Source of the DNA: Candidatus Arcticimaribacter sp.
Lineage (GTDB): Bacteria; Bacteroidota; Bacteroidia; Flavobacteriales; Flavobacteriaceae
Assembly (NCBI GenBank): GCA_003023645.1
Contig: PXYQ01000006.1
Coordinates: 1-34,249, forward strand
Reading direction: 5' to 3'
Length of the DNA: 34,249 bases
In this document: piece after piece, positions 1 to 8,854 of the stretch
How the letters are laid out: the number at the start of each line of letters is the position of its first letter
How positions within the stretch are numbered: position 1 is the stretch's first letter
Translations under genes and position numbers: made by a program
The notes under the pieces: model-generated
The model's input: only the letters and a program-made list of their open reading frames with translations
The model's database searches: none
Told to the model about the DNA's origin: nothing

Positions 1-610
1 TCTTGATTCCACTCCAAAAGAAGATCAAACCAGTCGTCATTCCTATACCAGCTAATCCGAAACCATAATGATAACCATATTTTAAAGCTAACCAACCGCA
101 TAATAAGGGAGCAATCCATCCACCGATATTAATCCCCATATAGAAAATAGTGAATCCAGAGTCTTTTCTAACGTCACCTTCTTCATACAAAGCGCCAACA
201 AAAGTTGAAATATTGGGTTTAAAAAAACCATTCCCAACAATAATAAAAGCCAATGCTAAAAAGAAAGCAATATCATGCTCTATAGCTAAAACAAAATGGC
301 CGATAGACATTAAAATTCCGCCTAAAAAAATGGAAGAACGCATTCCTAATATCTTGTCAGATACTTGGCCTCCAATAACCGTACTCGCATAAACCAACGA
401 ACCGTAAGACGCATAAACAGCAGCAGTTGCATAATCTCTATTGGATAAGGATTTGAATATTTCTTCCACCATGTAAAGAGTAAGTAATGCCCGCATTCCG
501 TAGAAGCTAAATCGCTCCCAAAGCTCAGCAAAGAAGAGATAGGCTAAGCCCTTCGGGTGTCCTAGAAAAGCGGTATCATTATTTTGTTTAGCTTGTGTAT
601 GTTCTGACAT
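1..610 (-). CDS. POT-family proton-coupled peptide transporter, partial (C-terminus outside window)
   Basis: The reverse strand is open from an ATG at 608-610 to the window edge, giving about 203 N-terminal residues. They carry hallmarks of the proton-dependent oligopeptide transporter (POT/PTR2) family: a WERFSFYGMR stretch at residues 31-40 (the ExxERF motif with Glu29, Glu32, Arg33, used in proton coupling) and the PTR2 signature FFKPNIS at 129-135, within several hydrophobic segments. Members import di- and tripeptides across the inner membrane using the proton gradient and usually exceed 450 residues, so more than half of the gene is missing here. The start lies only 6 bases after the stop of a secreted dipeptidyl peptidase, so the two are very probably co-transcribed: one makes dipeptides in the periplasm, the other imports them. 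Family assignment is firm; substrate is inferred. Confidence 0.93.
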   Translation of the reverse strand, partial: MSEHTQAKQNNDTAFLGHPKGLAYLFFAELWERFSFYGMRALLTLYMVEEIFKSLSNRDYATAAVYASYGSLVYASTVIGGQVSDKILGMRSSIFLGGILMSIGHFVLAIEHDIAFFLALAFIIVGNGFFKPNISTFVGALYEEGDVRKDSGFTIFYMGINIGGWIAPLLCGWLALKYGYHYGFGLAGIGMTTGLIFFWSGIK

Positions 611-616
611 AATCGA

Positions 617-2779
617 TTATAGTTTATTGAGTATAAAGTTAGTCATCTTATTATAAAGATGAAGTCGTGTATTTCCACCATAAATTCCATGATTTTTATC
701 AGGATAAATCATTAATTCAAATGGCTTATTGGCCTGAACCAAAGCTTCTGCCATGCGCATGGTGTTTTGTAAATGCACATTATCGTCTCCAGATCCGTGT
801 ATTAATAAATAATCTCCTTTTAACAACTCAGGGTAATTGAATGGAGAATTAAGGTCATAGCCTTCCGGGTTTTCTTGAGGAGTTTGCATAAAGCGTTCTG
901 TGTATATGGTGTCATAAAAACGCCAGCTGGTTACAGGTGCAACAGCAATAGCTAGAGAGAAAACATCATTGCCTTTTAGAATACAATTTGTAGACATATG
1001 TCCTCCATAACTCCATCCCCAAATACCGATTCGTTCTGCATCTATAAAAGGTTTTTGTCCAAGCTTTCGTGCAACTTCAATCTGATCTAAGGTCTCAAAG
1101 TGAACCAATTGTTTGTAGGTTACTTTTTTAAATGCAGTTCCCTTGAATCCGGTTCCTCGACCATCTACACAAGCAACAATATACCCTTTTTGAACAAGAC
1201 TTTGATGCCAAAAATCATTGGTGTCATTCCATGAATTGGCTACTTTTTGTGAACCTGGACCTGAGTATTGATACATCAGGAGGGGATATTTTTTATTGGG
1301 ATCAAAGTCTTTCGGCTTTATCATCCACATATTGAGTTCATTTCCATTGATCTCAATTGTTGAAAATTCTTTAGTTGAAAGTGAATAGTTTGACAACTTA
1401 TTCTTCAGATCTGCATTGTCTTCAATCGGGCGGATAATTTTACCCGTTGCAGTTGATCTCAAATTATATTGGGTTGGTGTATTACTATCTTCAAAAGTAT
1501 GAATGTAGTATTTATAGTCAGCGCTAAAAGCAACACCGTTTGTTCCGTTTTCGGGACTTAAAGCCCTTTTTCTTGATCCATTTAGCTTTACAGAATATAC
1601 TGCTCGTTCTGTGCTTCCTGGTTCAACAGAGGCGTAATAAACTTCTTTTGTTTTTTCTTGAACACCAAAGAAACGTGTTACTTCCCAATTTCCTTGTGTA
1701 AGTTGCTTTTTGAGTGTTCCATCCGCTTTATAATGATAGAGGTGGTTATACCCATCGCGTTCACTCGTCCAAAGAAAACTTTCATCTTTCAAGAATTTTA
1801 AATTATCATGAACATCAACATAGGTGTTTTCACGCTCCTCCAAAATCACTTGAGCAGTTCGTTGTTGAATATCATAACTCCAAAGTTGTAAATGGTTTTG
1901 ATGGCGGTTGATGGTCTGAACCATTAATTTATTTTTATTTGGGCTGAATTTGATTCGTGGAATGTAATAAGGCTTTTCATCTCCTAACAAAATTGAAGTC
2001 ACATTTTTATCTGCTAGAGAATATAAATACAATCCAACAACTGAATTGGTTTCACCAGCTTTGGGATATTTGAACGTATAAGGGAATGGATATAAATTAT
2101 CGCCAATTACATCCATAGAATAGGTGGGAACCAATGTCTCGTCGAATTGCATAAAAGCCAGTGCGGATCCGTCAGCATTCCAATCAAATGCACGAACAAA
2201 ACCAAATTCTTCTTCATACACCCAATCCGACAATCCGTTGATGATATGCTCGCTTCCATCCGAAGTAATTTGTTCGATGGAGTTTGCTCCTAGATCTTTT
2301 ACATAGAGGTTACGTTCAAAAACAAAAGCAACCTTAGAACCATCTGGAGAAAATTTGGGCTCCTGTATCTTAGATCCAAACAACAAAGAGGTTTTATTGG
2401 TTGTTCTATCGTAAACAAAATACTTTGCACGTTTAGACCTTCTGTAAATCGGTTCGGTTTCAGATTCCAATAACAACTTCTTTTCATCTTTAGAAAAACT
2501 ATACGAAGTGAAAAAAGGAACTAACGCGCTTGTTGCAGAATTAACAATCTCTTCGGTTACATTAGCAGTGGCATAGTCGTAAGCAACTACTTTTGAGGTT
2601 CGGGTTCTTCGATCTACTTCCAATACGGTATACTGACTCACTGTGGTCAAAGGGTGAATTTCTTCTAATCGCTCAGATGAAAATTCAAAATTCCAAATCT
2701 CTTCGTTTGTAATTTCTTTAGTTTGTGCAACCAGTGCAAATGGAAACACTAGGACTAGGGCTAATCGTACTAATTTCAT
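617..2779 (-). CDS. Secreted dipeptidyl-peptidase IV-type S9 serine peptidase
   Basis: The 720-residue protein starts with a signal peptide (about residues 1-19, ending ALVAQ). The N-terminal part matches the DPP-IV beta-propeller and has the DWVYEEEFG motif at 185-193; its Glu190/Glu191 correspond to the paired glutamates that bind the substrate N-terminus in DPP-IV. The C-terminal alpha/beta-hydrolase domain has the nucleophile motif GWSYGG (Ser590), the acid in GSGDDNVH (Asp665) and the histidine in NHGIYGG (His697). The Asp-His spacing of 32 residues equals that of human DPP-IV. Such enzymes remove X-Pro or X-Ala dipeptides from peptide N-termini, here probably in the periplasm. It is followed 6 bases later by a POT peptide transporter, supporting a peptide-uptake operon. 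Exact specificity within the S9B group is inferred. Confidence 0.93.
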   Translation of the reverse strand: MKLVRLALVLVFPFALVAQTKEITNEEIWNFEFSSERLEEIHPLTTVSQYTVLEVDRRTRTSKVVAYDYATANVTEEIVNSATSALVPFFTSYSFSKDEKKLLLESETEPIYRRSKRAKYFVYDRTTNKTSLLFGSKIQEPKFSPDGSKVAFVFERNLYVKDLGANSIEQITSDGSEHIINGLSDWVYEEEFGFVRAFDWNADGSALAFMQFDETLVPTYSMDVIGDNLYPFPYTFKYPKAGETNSVVGLYLYSLADKNVTSILLGDEKPYYIPRIKFSPNKNKLMVQTINRHQNHLQLWSYDIQQRTAQVILEERENTYVDVHDNLKFLKDESFLWTSERDGYNHLYHYKADGTLKKQLTQGNWEVTRFFGVQEKTKEVYYASVEPGSTERAVYSVKLNGSRKRALSPENGTNGVAFSADYKYYIHTFEDSNTPTQYNLRSTATGKIIRPIEDNADLKNKLSNYSLSTKEFSTIEINGNELNMWMIKPKDFDPNKKYPLLMYQYSGPGSQKVANSWNDTNDFWHQSLVQKGYIVACVDGRGTGFKGTAFKKVTYKQLVHFETLDQIEVARKLGQKPFIDAERIGIWGWSYGGHMSTNCILKGNDVFSLAIAVAPVTSWRFYDTIYTERFMQTPQENPEGYDLNSPFNYPELLKGDYLLIHGSGDDNVHLQNTMRMAEALVQANKPFELMIYPDKNHGIYGGNTRLHLYNKMTNFILNKL

Positions 2780-2847
2780 TGTAGGTGTGTTTTAAAAAAT
2801 TTATGGTAACCCAAAGTAGTGAATTTGAACTGACCACTAAAATAAAG

Positions 2848-2882
2848 TTGTGAAATATTCTTTCGCGAAAAATGTATCTTTG
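2848..2882 (+). promoter_or_regulatory. Bacteroidota-type promoter for the HMG-CoA reductase gene
   Basis: TATCTTTG at 2875-2882 is a perfect match to the Bacteroidota -7 element TAnnTTTG and lies 19 bases before the ATG at 2902. A TTG at 2848-2850 could be the -33 element, although the 24-base spacer is longer than the usual 19-21. A 10-base palindrome TTTCGCGAAA (2861-2870) lies between the two elements and could bind a regulator. Confidence 0.6.
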
Positions 2883-2901
2883 TACGTACTAAAATAATTG
2901 C

Positions 2902-4215
2902 ATGTCAAAAAATATTGCCGGGTTTTCAAGAAAAACTAAAGAAGAAAAAATTGAATGGCTCATTACTACTTACTTTGGTGGCAATAAAGATGCAAAGCAA
3001 ACACTCGTTTCTTATTGGAATTCAGATGATAAACTACAACAGCTTCATGACGAATTTATTGAAAACACAGTCTCTAATTTTTATTTACCCTTAGGCGTAG
3101 CTCCGAACTTCATTATCAACCAAAAGGAATACACTATTCCAATGGTTATCGAAGAGAGTTCTGTTATTGCCGCAGCTGCAAAAGCAGCGAAATACTGGGG
3201 AATACGCGGAGGGTTTCGAACTACTGTATTAGGGCAAGAAAAAATTGGGCAAGTACATTTTATGTACACAGGAGCTCCTGAAAAATTATTTTCTTTTTTC
3301 AAATCAATTGAAGCACAGTTCCATCAAGATACGGCAAGTATTACCAAAAACATGAATGCGCGTGGGGGTGGGATTTCATCCCTTACTTTAGTCGACAAAA
3401 CCATCGAACTCGATAATTATTACCAAATCCATGTGCGTTTCAATACGGTAGACTCAATGGGTGCGAATTTCATAAATTCTTGTTTAGAGCAATTTGCCAA
3501 AACTTTAGTTCGTGAAGCAGCAACACATGTTGATCTGAAAGGAGAAGAACCGATAGAAATTGTAATGAGCATCTTATCGAACTATGTTCCGAACTGTTTA
3601 GTAAGAGCTGAAGTTCGTTGTACAATCGATGCTTTGGAGCCAGAAGAAGGGCTGACTAAGCGAGAATTTGCAGAGAAATTTGTCCGCGCTGTTGAAATTG
3701 CACGTATTGAGCCACATAGAGCTGTGACGCATAATAAGGGAATCATGAACGGTGTTGATGCCGTAGTTCTAGCAACCGGAAATGACTTTAGAGCCGTAGA
3801 AGCTGGCATTCATGCATACGCATCAAGATCGGGGCAATACAGGAGTTTGAGTACAGCCACAATCACAGAAGATGAATTTTGTTTTGCACTTGAAATTCCA
3901 TTAGCAGTTGGTACCGTTGGTGGATTGACAAACTTACACCCTCTTGTAAAATGGTCTATGCAATTACTAGGAAATCCAAAAGCTTCTGAATTAATGGAAC
4001 TAATTGCTGTTGCTGGACTTGCTCAAAACTTTGGAGCATTGCGCTCTTTAGTTACCTCGGGAATTCAAAAAGGGCATATGAAAATGCACTTACTCAATAT
4101 ACTGAATCAACTCAACGCTGATCCATCACAAAAAGAAGCAGCAGTTGACCATTTCAAGACTACAGCTGTTAGCTTTAGCGCAGTAACCGAATTTTTAAAA
4201 GCTTCGAATGCTTAA
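2902..4215 (+). CDS. mvaA: Hydroxymethylglutaryl-CoA reductase (class II-like)
   Basis: The 437-residue soluble protein has the length and motifs of bacterial class II HMG-CoA reductase, which interconverts HMG-CoA and mevalonate with NAD(P)H. Visible catalytic positions are the glutamate pair in MVIEESSVIAAA (Glu84/85), the lysine in THNKGIMNG (Lys279), the aspartate in ATGNDFRAVEAG (Asp295) and the C-terminal histidine in QKGHMKMH (His392). The conserved PLAVGTVGGLTNLHP stretch is at 333-347. Flavobacteria make isoprenoids by the mevalonate pathway, so a biosynthetic role is expected. The next gene, a GHMP kinase, starts 8 bases before this stop codon, indicating translational coupling. It is transcribed away from the peptidase gene, and a good -7 box precedes it. 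Assignment is secure; cofactor preference is not visible. Confidence 0.95.
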   Translation: MSKNIAGFSRKTKEEKIEWLITTYFGGNKDAKQTLVSYWNSDDKLQQLHDEFIENTVSNFYLPLGVAPNFIINQKEYTIPMVIEESSVIAAAAKAAKYWGIRGGFRTTVLGQEKIGQVHFMYTGAPEKLFSFFKSIEAQFHQDTASITKNMNARGGGISSLTLVDKTIELDNYYQIHVRFNTVDSMGANFINSCLEQFAKTLVREAATHVDLKGEEPIEIVMSILSNYVPNCLVRAEVRCTIDALEPEEGLTKREFAEKFVRAVEIARIEPHRAVTHNKGIMNGVDAVVLATGNDFRAVEAGIHAYASRSGQYRSLSTATITEDEFCFALEIPLAVGTVGGLTNLHPLVKWSMQLLGNPKASELMELIAVAGLAQNFGALRSLVTSGIQKGHMKMHLLNILNQLNADPSQKEAAVDHFKTTAVSFSAVTEFLKASNA

Positions 4216-5110
4216 ATTTTATAGTCCCGGAAAATTATTGATCACTGCGGAATACCTTGTACTTAGTGGTGCTAAAGCTTTTGCACTTCCAACTCAAAAA
4301 GGGCAACACATGCAGGTTACGCCTCTAGAAACTCCTGTACTTAAATGGAGAAGTTACACCCACACCCAAGAAGTTTGGATGGATGTAACCCTATCACTTG
4401 ACACTTTTGACTGCCTAGTGGACAATAAAACTCCTTTGTCTCTGATCAAAAAATTACAAGACATTTTAAAATGCGTTCGATCACTTCAGCCAACATTTTG
4501 TTCTACGGGTTTTGAAGTTCAAACAAACTTAGATTTTGACCGTAGCTGGGGATTGGGCTCCTCCTCTACTTTTATAAACAACATAGCACAGTGGGCACAA
4601 GTAAACCCTTACGAACTGCTCGACAAGACCTTTGGAGGGAGTGGCTATGATGTTGCCGTAGCTGAAGCTAAACAAGCCATATTCTTTACACGGAATCAAT
4701 ATACTCCTCTGGTTGAACTCTTGTCTTACAATCCATCTTTCAAAGATCAACTCTACTTTGTGCATTTGAATGAGAAGCAAGACAGTCAACAAGAAGTTGC
4801 TGCCTATAATAAACGCACCAAGCCGTCGAATAAGCAGATTGAATCAATCAATGAGCTTACGTCATCACTCCTAAAAACAAGTACATTGACGCGCTTTAAT
4901 GAATTGATTGTTACACACGAAAAAATAATTGGCTCATTGCTTCAGCAAACTCCAATTAAAGAGCGTTTATTTCCTGATTTTAATGGGGCAATAAAAAGCT
5001 TAGGAGCTTGGGGTGGAGATTTTATTTTAGCTACAGGGGATTCTTGCCCAACTTATTTTAAAGAAAAGGGGTATGCTACAGTAATTCGATACGATGAAAT
5101 GATTGCATAA
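4208..5110 (+). CDS. GYDIA-family GHMP kinase
   Basis: The 300-residue protein has the three GHMP-kinase motifs: an N-terminal SPGKLLITAEYLVL segment (6-19), the ATP-binding loop GLGSSS (115-120) and a C-terminal glycine motif GAWGGDF (266-272). GGSGYDVA at 143-150 is the signature of the GYDIA subgroup found in Flavobacteriia. GHMP kinases phosphorylate small metabolites such as mevalonate, phosphomevalonate, homoserine and galactose. The start overlaps the HMG-CoA reductase stop by 8 bases, so the genes are probably coupled and a role in the mevalonate pathway is the best inference, either a mevalonate or a phosphomevalonate kinase step. The substrate cannot be read from sequence. A bidirectional terminator follows directly. 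Confidence 0.88.
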   Translation: MLKFYSPGKLLITAEYLVLSGAKAFALPTQKGQHMQVTPLETPVLKWRSYTHTQEVWMDVTLSLDTFDCLVDNKTPLSLIKKLQDILKCVRSLQPTFCSTGFEVQTNLDFDRSWGLGSSSTFINNIAQWAQVNPYELLDKTFGGSGYDVAVAEAKQAIFFTRNQYTPLVELLSYNPSFKDQLYFVHLNEKQDSQQEVAAYNKRTKPSNKQIESINELTSSLLKTSTLTRFNELIVTHEKIIGSLLQQTPIKERLFPDFNGAIKSLGAWGGDFILATGDSCPTYFKEKGYATVIRYDEMIA

Positions 5111-5140
5111 AAAAAGCCTCTGTAAACAGAAGCTTTTTTA
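5109..5140. terminator. Bidirectional rho-independent terminator between convergent genes
   Basis: An A-run, a 7-pair stem with one mismatch (GCCTCTG / CAGAAGC, loop TAAA) and a T-run lie between the convergent GHMP kinase (ends 5110) and the ppiD-like gene (ends 5159). The symmetry of the A- and T-runs lets it work on both strands. Confidence 0.85.
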
Positions 5141-5158
5141 AAATAATATATTTTCTTC

Positions 5159-7270
5159 TTAGTAGTATAAAGAACGATTATCTGTAATCGTTGCAGAAGA
5201 CTCTAATGCATCAAGAACTAAACGAGCTACTTTTTCGCGTTCCAACTGTGCTAGAGTACTCGCAAAAGAAGAATAATCTTCTAAATCTTCAACTACGTTC
5301 TTAGCAGTTACTTGAAGCATATAAACTCCCTTGTTACCAATGATCAAATCAGAAGTATCATTAGCTTCCATCGCAAAGGCAGCACCAACCACGTAAGGTT
5401 CGTTACCTGCACCTACAAGGGTAGCGCTTTTTTGATTTACTGATAATGCAGAAACTACTTCAACGCTGTTTGCAGCAGCTAAATCTTCGAGTGATGTATT
5501 CGCTTTATTTGCTTTAACAAGCATGGCAGCTTTCTTCTTGTTTCTTATAATTTGACTAACCTCAGCACGAACTTCTTCTACAGTTGCTAATCCTTTATCT
5601 TTCTTACTCTTGAGCTTCACTATAGCATATCCACCATAAGAAAGACTAAAACGTTTTACATCTCCAACAGATGCATCTTCCCCAAAAGCCCATTGAACAA
5701 TTGAACGTTGATTTGGTAGTCCAGGTAGATTTTCGTCTAAAGCATCAATAGAATTTACCGTACGTAAATTGTAGTTCTCTGCCGTTGCTAAAGCCGCAAA
5801 GTCTTGTTTTGCAGAACCCATTTCAAATTGTGTTGCAGCTTGAAAAATTCCATTAGAAGTTTTCTCTGAAGGAACAATTTTTTGACTCACCGTAGCCAAA
5901 AGAACAAGATCTTGTTTGTCTGTTACTTTAACAACATGGAAACCATATTCTGTTTCTACTAATCCAACAGAGCCGATTCGAGCTTTTTTAGCGTAATCGA
6001 AAAACTCTTGAGTAATTCCACCTTCTTGAAAAAATCCTAAATCACCCGCAGATGTTTTGGTTGGACCGTCAGAAAATTTCAATGCAAGAACTTCAACTTG
6101 ACTAGGATCTCTTCTAGACTGTCTAAGATAATTGTTCGCTAATCTTTTAGCTTCTTCTTTCGTTCTTGTGATATCTGTAGAAGCACCTGTTGCTCCTTGG
6201 AAAGCAACAACAATATTGGATGCGCGTATTGAACCGTTTTTCTTACGATCTAATAAACGTGAAATTTGATAGGAGTCGATGTCTTTGTAAGGTCCAAAAA
6301 CAGCATCTTTTTCTAAGCCGTATAAGATGTCACCAAATTCTCTTGGTAACCTTCCTTTTGGTAAATAGAGTGAATCAAATCCTTTTTCAGAATATTTATC
6401 GACAAACTCTTGAACGTTTGTAGTTGACTTCAACCCTTGAATGGTATCCGTAAGCTTCGATACTTCGTTGTATTCAATTCGATCTTCTACTAAGGACTCT
6501 AAGTTGTTTCTAAGAAGTGCTTGGTCTTCTTCGGTAGCAGTTTCTAAAAAGGCTACATACTCAATTGCACGACTTGCTTTTGTTTCGTATGAAGAAGCAT
6601 TGTCCTTGATGTATGCTTTTATTTCTGAATCTGAAACAGAAACTAACGTATCGTTAATGCTTGAAAATGGAATTTGAACATAGTTCAAATCAAGGTTGTC
6701 ATTTTCTAGGTGAAATAATATCTGAGCTTCTTTATTTGTAATCCCAGTACTAGACTTAATTAAATCAAAGTAAATTGATTCTCTAGCAGAAGAAATAATA
6801 CCTGCTTCTTGTGATTTCCATTGCTCATAACCTTGAGGATTTTGATCTCTCATTTGTAGAATGAAATCAGCAAATAAACCAAAGTCAAAAAAACCAGCTT
6901 CGTTAATAAAACGAGCATCTGTTATAATGGATTCTGTAGAAGAAACTACTTGTTCAATTTGTTCTTTACCTGCATCGATACCCAAGGTATTCAACTCAGC
7001 TTCAAAAAGAGTGCTTTGAACGTATTGATTCCAAACAGCATTTACCGCCTGAATGGTTGAATATCCGTATTGACGTTCAGTTTGATCAACAAGAAATCTA
7101 AAGTTTTCAATTTTAATCTCTTCTTCATTAACAATTCCAATGGGATCAGAGGGTCCCGTTTCACCTGCTCCATTTCCGAATACTCCCGAAATAATAAAAG
7201 CAAATAATGCAAGTCCTATGATTAGAATTAGAAAGAACGACTTTTGTCTGATTTTACCTAATATGGCCAT
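5159..7270 (-). CDS. PpiD/SurA-like membrane-anchored peptidylprolyl isomerase
   Basis: The 703-residue protein has one N-terminal membrane anchor (about 11-31, preceded by Lys6, Arg8 and Lys10) and a large periplasmic part. Residues about 40-200 resemble the SurA/PpiD N-terminal chaperone region. A parvulin-type (PPIC) domain lies at about 348-450, with the conserved SAGDLGFF (407-414) and GFHVVKV (443-449) stretches. The overall plan matches PpiD, which helps newly exported proteins fold in the periplasm. It is the last gene of the envelope operon; 110 bases separate it from the CorC-like gene. A weak promoter may exist in that gap: TATTTTCG at 7300-7307 on the minus strand is one base off the -7 consensus. 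Function is by family; clients are unknown. Confidence 0.9.
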   Translation of the reverse strand: MAILGKIRQKSFFLILIIGLALFAFIISGVFGNGAGETGPSDPIGIVNEEEIKIENFRFLVDQTERQYGYSTIQAVNAVWNQYVQSTLFEAELNTLGIDAGKEQIEQVVSSTESIITDARFINEAGFFDFGLFADFILQMRDQNPQGYEQWKSQEAGIISSARESIYFDLIKSSTGITNKEAQILFHLENDNLDLNYVQIPFSSINDTLVSVSDSEIKAYIKDNASSYETKASRAIEYVAFLETATEEDQALLRNNLESLVEDRIEYNEVSKLTDTIQGLKSTTNVQEFVDKYSEKGFDSLYLPKGRLPREFGDILYGLEKDAVFGPYKDIDSYQISRLLDRKKNGSIRASNIVVAFQGATGASTDITRTKEEAKRLANNYLRQSRRDPSQVEVLALKFSDGPTKTSAGDLGFFQEGGITQEFFDYAKKARIGSVGLVETEYGFHVVKVTDKQDLVLLATVSQKIVPSEKTSNGIFQAATQFEMGSAKQDFAALATAENYNLRTVNSIDALDENLPGLPNQRSIVQWAFGEDASVGDVKRFSLSYGGYAIVKLKSKKDKGLATVEEVRAEVSQIIRNKKKAAMLVKANKANTSLEDLAAANSVEVVSALSVNQKSATLVGAGNEPYVVGAAFAMEANDTSDLIIGNKGVYMLQVTAKNVVEDLEDYSSFASTLAQLEREKVARLVLDALESSATITDNRSLYY

Positions 7271-7380
7271 CGTATGGGTATTTAAATTTTTATTAGTTGC
7301 GAAAATACAATTTCCTAAGCAATAATAAAAGGGAATAAAATTATATAATGCAGCTTCCTCTCGAGTTGTGGTATACTATG

Positions 7381-8649
7381 CTAAGATTCTTTTACTCTTA
7401 GATGGATTCGCTCTATTTTAGTAGAGGAAACTTCAAGGATTTTAAACTCATATTGGGCTAAAGAAAACACATCGCCTTGTTGTGGGATTTCTTCTGTAAG
7501 ATGAACAATTAAGCCACCTAAGGTTTCGTAAAACTCTTCTTCTGGGAAGGAAAAGCCATAGGTAGTATTTAAATAATCAACCTCTAAACGGGCAGAAAAC
7601 TCAAATTCAGTATCGCTAACTTTTAGTTCGTAATGATCCACTTGATCGTGTTCATCTTCAATTTCACCAAACAATTCTTCAACAATATCCTCTACCGTTA
7701 TAATGCCTGAGGTTCCCCCATACTCGTCGAGCACAACGGCTAAGCTTTTACGCTTGCGTGTAAGGCGGTTCAGTACTTCATTTATTGGAAGCGGCTCATG
7801 AATGAATTCTACAGGTAGCAGTATGCTTCTTATTGATGTGGGTTTTTTCAGTAGTTCAAAGGCATGAACATAGCCCAAAATGTCATCAACAGAATTTTGA
7901 TATACTGGGATTTTAGATAAACCGGTAGTCATAAATAACTCCTTTAACTCTTGGATGTCTTTATCTATGTCAAGTGCAACCAACTCAGCTCTAGGTACCA
8001 TAACCTCACGAGCTTTCAAATCTGAGAACTCCAACGCGTTTTGAAAAATCTGAATTTCAGAATCCAGTTTTTCTTTGTCTGTTACTGACTCTACCTGTTT
8101 CTCAATATAATCGCCTAGTTCCCCTTTTGAAAAGGAAATTTCTGCCACCTCAGCTGAGGTTTTAAAAAACAATCGAAGAAGTCCGTCCGTGATTTTTATT
8201 ACAAAAAAAGTAATGGGATAGAAAATATAATAAAAAGCTGCTGCTGGAATAATGAAGAACTTAATTAATTTATTGGCATAGAGTTGGAAAAAAACTTTTG
8301 GAAGAAATTCCGCTGTCAACAATATAATTACGGTCGAAATAAGGGTTTGATAAAAAAGAATACTGATGGATAAGTTAGCTCCGTTTGCCTCAGGGTATAT
8401 GAGACTAATAATCCTATCTCCCATGAAAATCCCATAAACGACCAAGGAAATATTGTTTCCAACCAACATGGCAGCAATAAACTTAGAAGGCGTTTCGGTG
8501 ATGCGGGTTAAAATTCGTGCAACGATATTGCCCTGATTTTTTTCGATCTCAAGAAAAATTCTATCCGAAGAAATAAAGGCTATTTCCATACCCGAAAAGA
8601 AAGCAGAAAGCATCAGGCAAATAATAATTACAAAGTCAGTGACAACCAT
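7381..8649 (-). CDS. CNNM/CorC-HlyC family membrane protein with CBS domains
   Basis: The 422-residue protein has an N-terminal DUF21/CNNM transmembrane domain (about 1-190, several hydrophobic helices), a CBS pair (about 215-330) ending in the family signature DEYGGTSGIITVEDIVEELF (308-327), and a C-terminal CorC_HlyC domain (about 345-420). Proteins of this kind are linked to magnesium or cobalt efflux and are often labelled hemolysin; true hemolysin activity is unlikely. GldE of flavobacterial gliding belongs to the same superfamily, but gldE usually lies near gldD, which is not seen here. The ATG directly abuts the stop of the preceding 62-codon gene (TAG then ATG, no gap), indicating coupled translation. 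Family is certain; transported ion is not. Confidence 0.92.
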   Translation of the reverse strand: MVVTDFVIIICLMLSAFFSGMEIAFISSDRIFLEIEKNQGNIVARILTRITETPSKFIAAMLVGNNISLVVYGIFMGDRIISLIYPEANGANLSISILFYQTLISTVIILLTAEFLPKVFFQLYANKLIKFFIIPAAAFYYIFYPITFFVIKITDGLLRLFFKTSAEVAEISFSKGELGDYIEKQVESVTDKEKLDSEIQIFQNALEFSDLKAREVMVPRAELVALDIDKDIQELKELFMTTGLSKIPVYQNSVDDILGYVHAFELLKKPTSIRSILLPVEFIHEPLPINEVLNRLTRKRKSLAVVLDEYGGTSGIITVEDIVEELFGEIEDEHDQVDHYELKVSDTEFEFSARLEVDYLNTTYGFSFPEEEFYETLGGLIVHLTEEIPQQGDVFSLAQYEFKILEVSSTKIERIHLRVKES

Positions 8650-8838
8650 CTAGGATTTTCTACGTTCAAACTTCTTCCTATAGTTACGTCGGAACAAAAA
8701 CATGAAAATTGATAGAGCAGAAAACCCAATGAACAAATACGCTTTATCGCGTTGTATATCCCAAAGTGTGATCACTTCAAAAAGAGATACTACAGCTATG
8801 ACGATGTATAAGAATTCTGATATTTTATGGAATTTCAT
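8650..8838 (-). CDS. Small two-helix inner-membrane protein (62 aa), function unknown
   Basis: The 62-residue product has two hydrophobic segments (about 8-25 and 34-48) and a very basic tail (RRNYRKKFERRKS), which by the positive-inside rule should stay in the cytoplasm; both ends are then probably cytoplasmic. It sits between lptC (stop 8855, 16 bases upstream) and the CorC-like gene, whose ATG starts immediately after its TAG. This tight packing in an envelope operon argues that it is a real gene despite its size. I do not recognise a named family. It might be an accessory subunit of the neighbouring CorC-like protein or of the Lpt machinery; this is only inferred from position. Confidence 0.8.
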   Translation of the reverse strand: MKFHKISEFLYIVIAVVSLFEVITLWDIQRDKAYLFIGFSALSIFMFLFRRNYRKKFERRKS

Positions 8839-8854
8839 TCGAATGTTATTTGTG

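Noticed and set aside
150-392. 80-codon plus-strand frame at the window start
   Set aside because: It is antisense to the clear POT transporter coding sequence and has no recognisable features.
7381-8649. Naming the CorC-like gene gldE
   Set aside because: GldE belongs to the same superfamily, but no other gliding gene such as gldD is adjacent, and the operon context is lptC-coaX.
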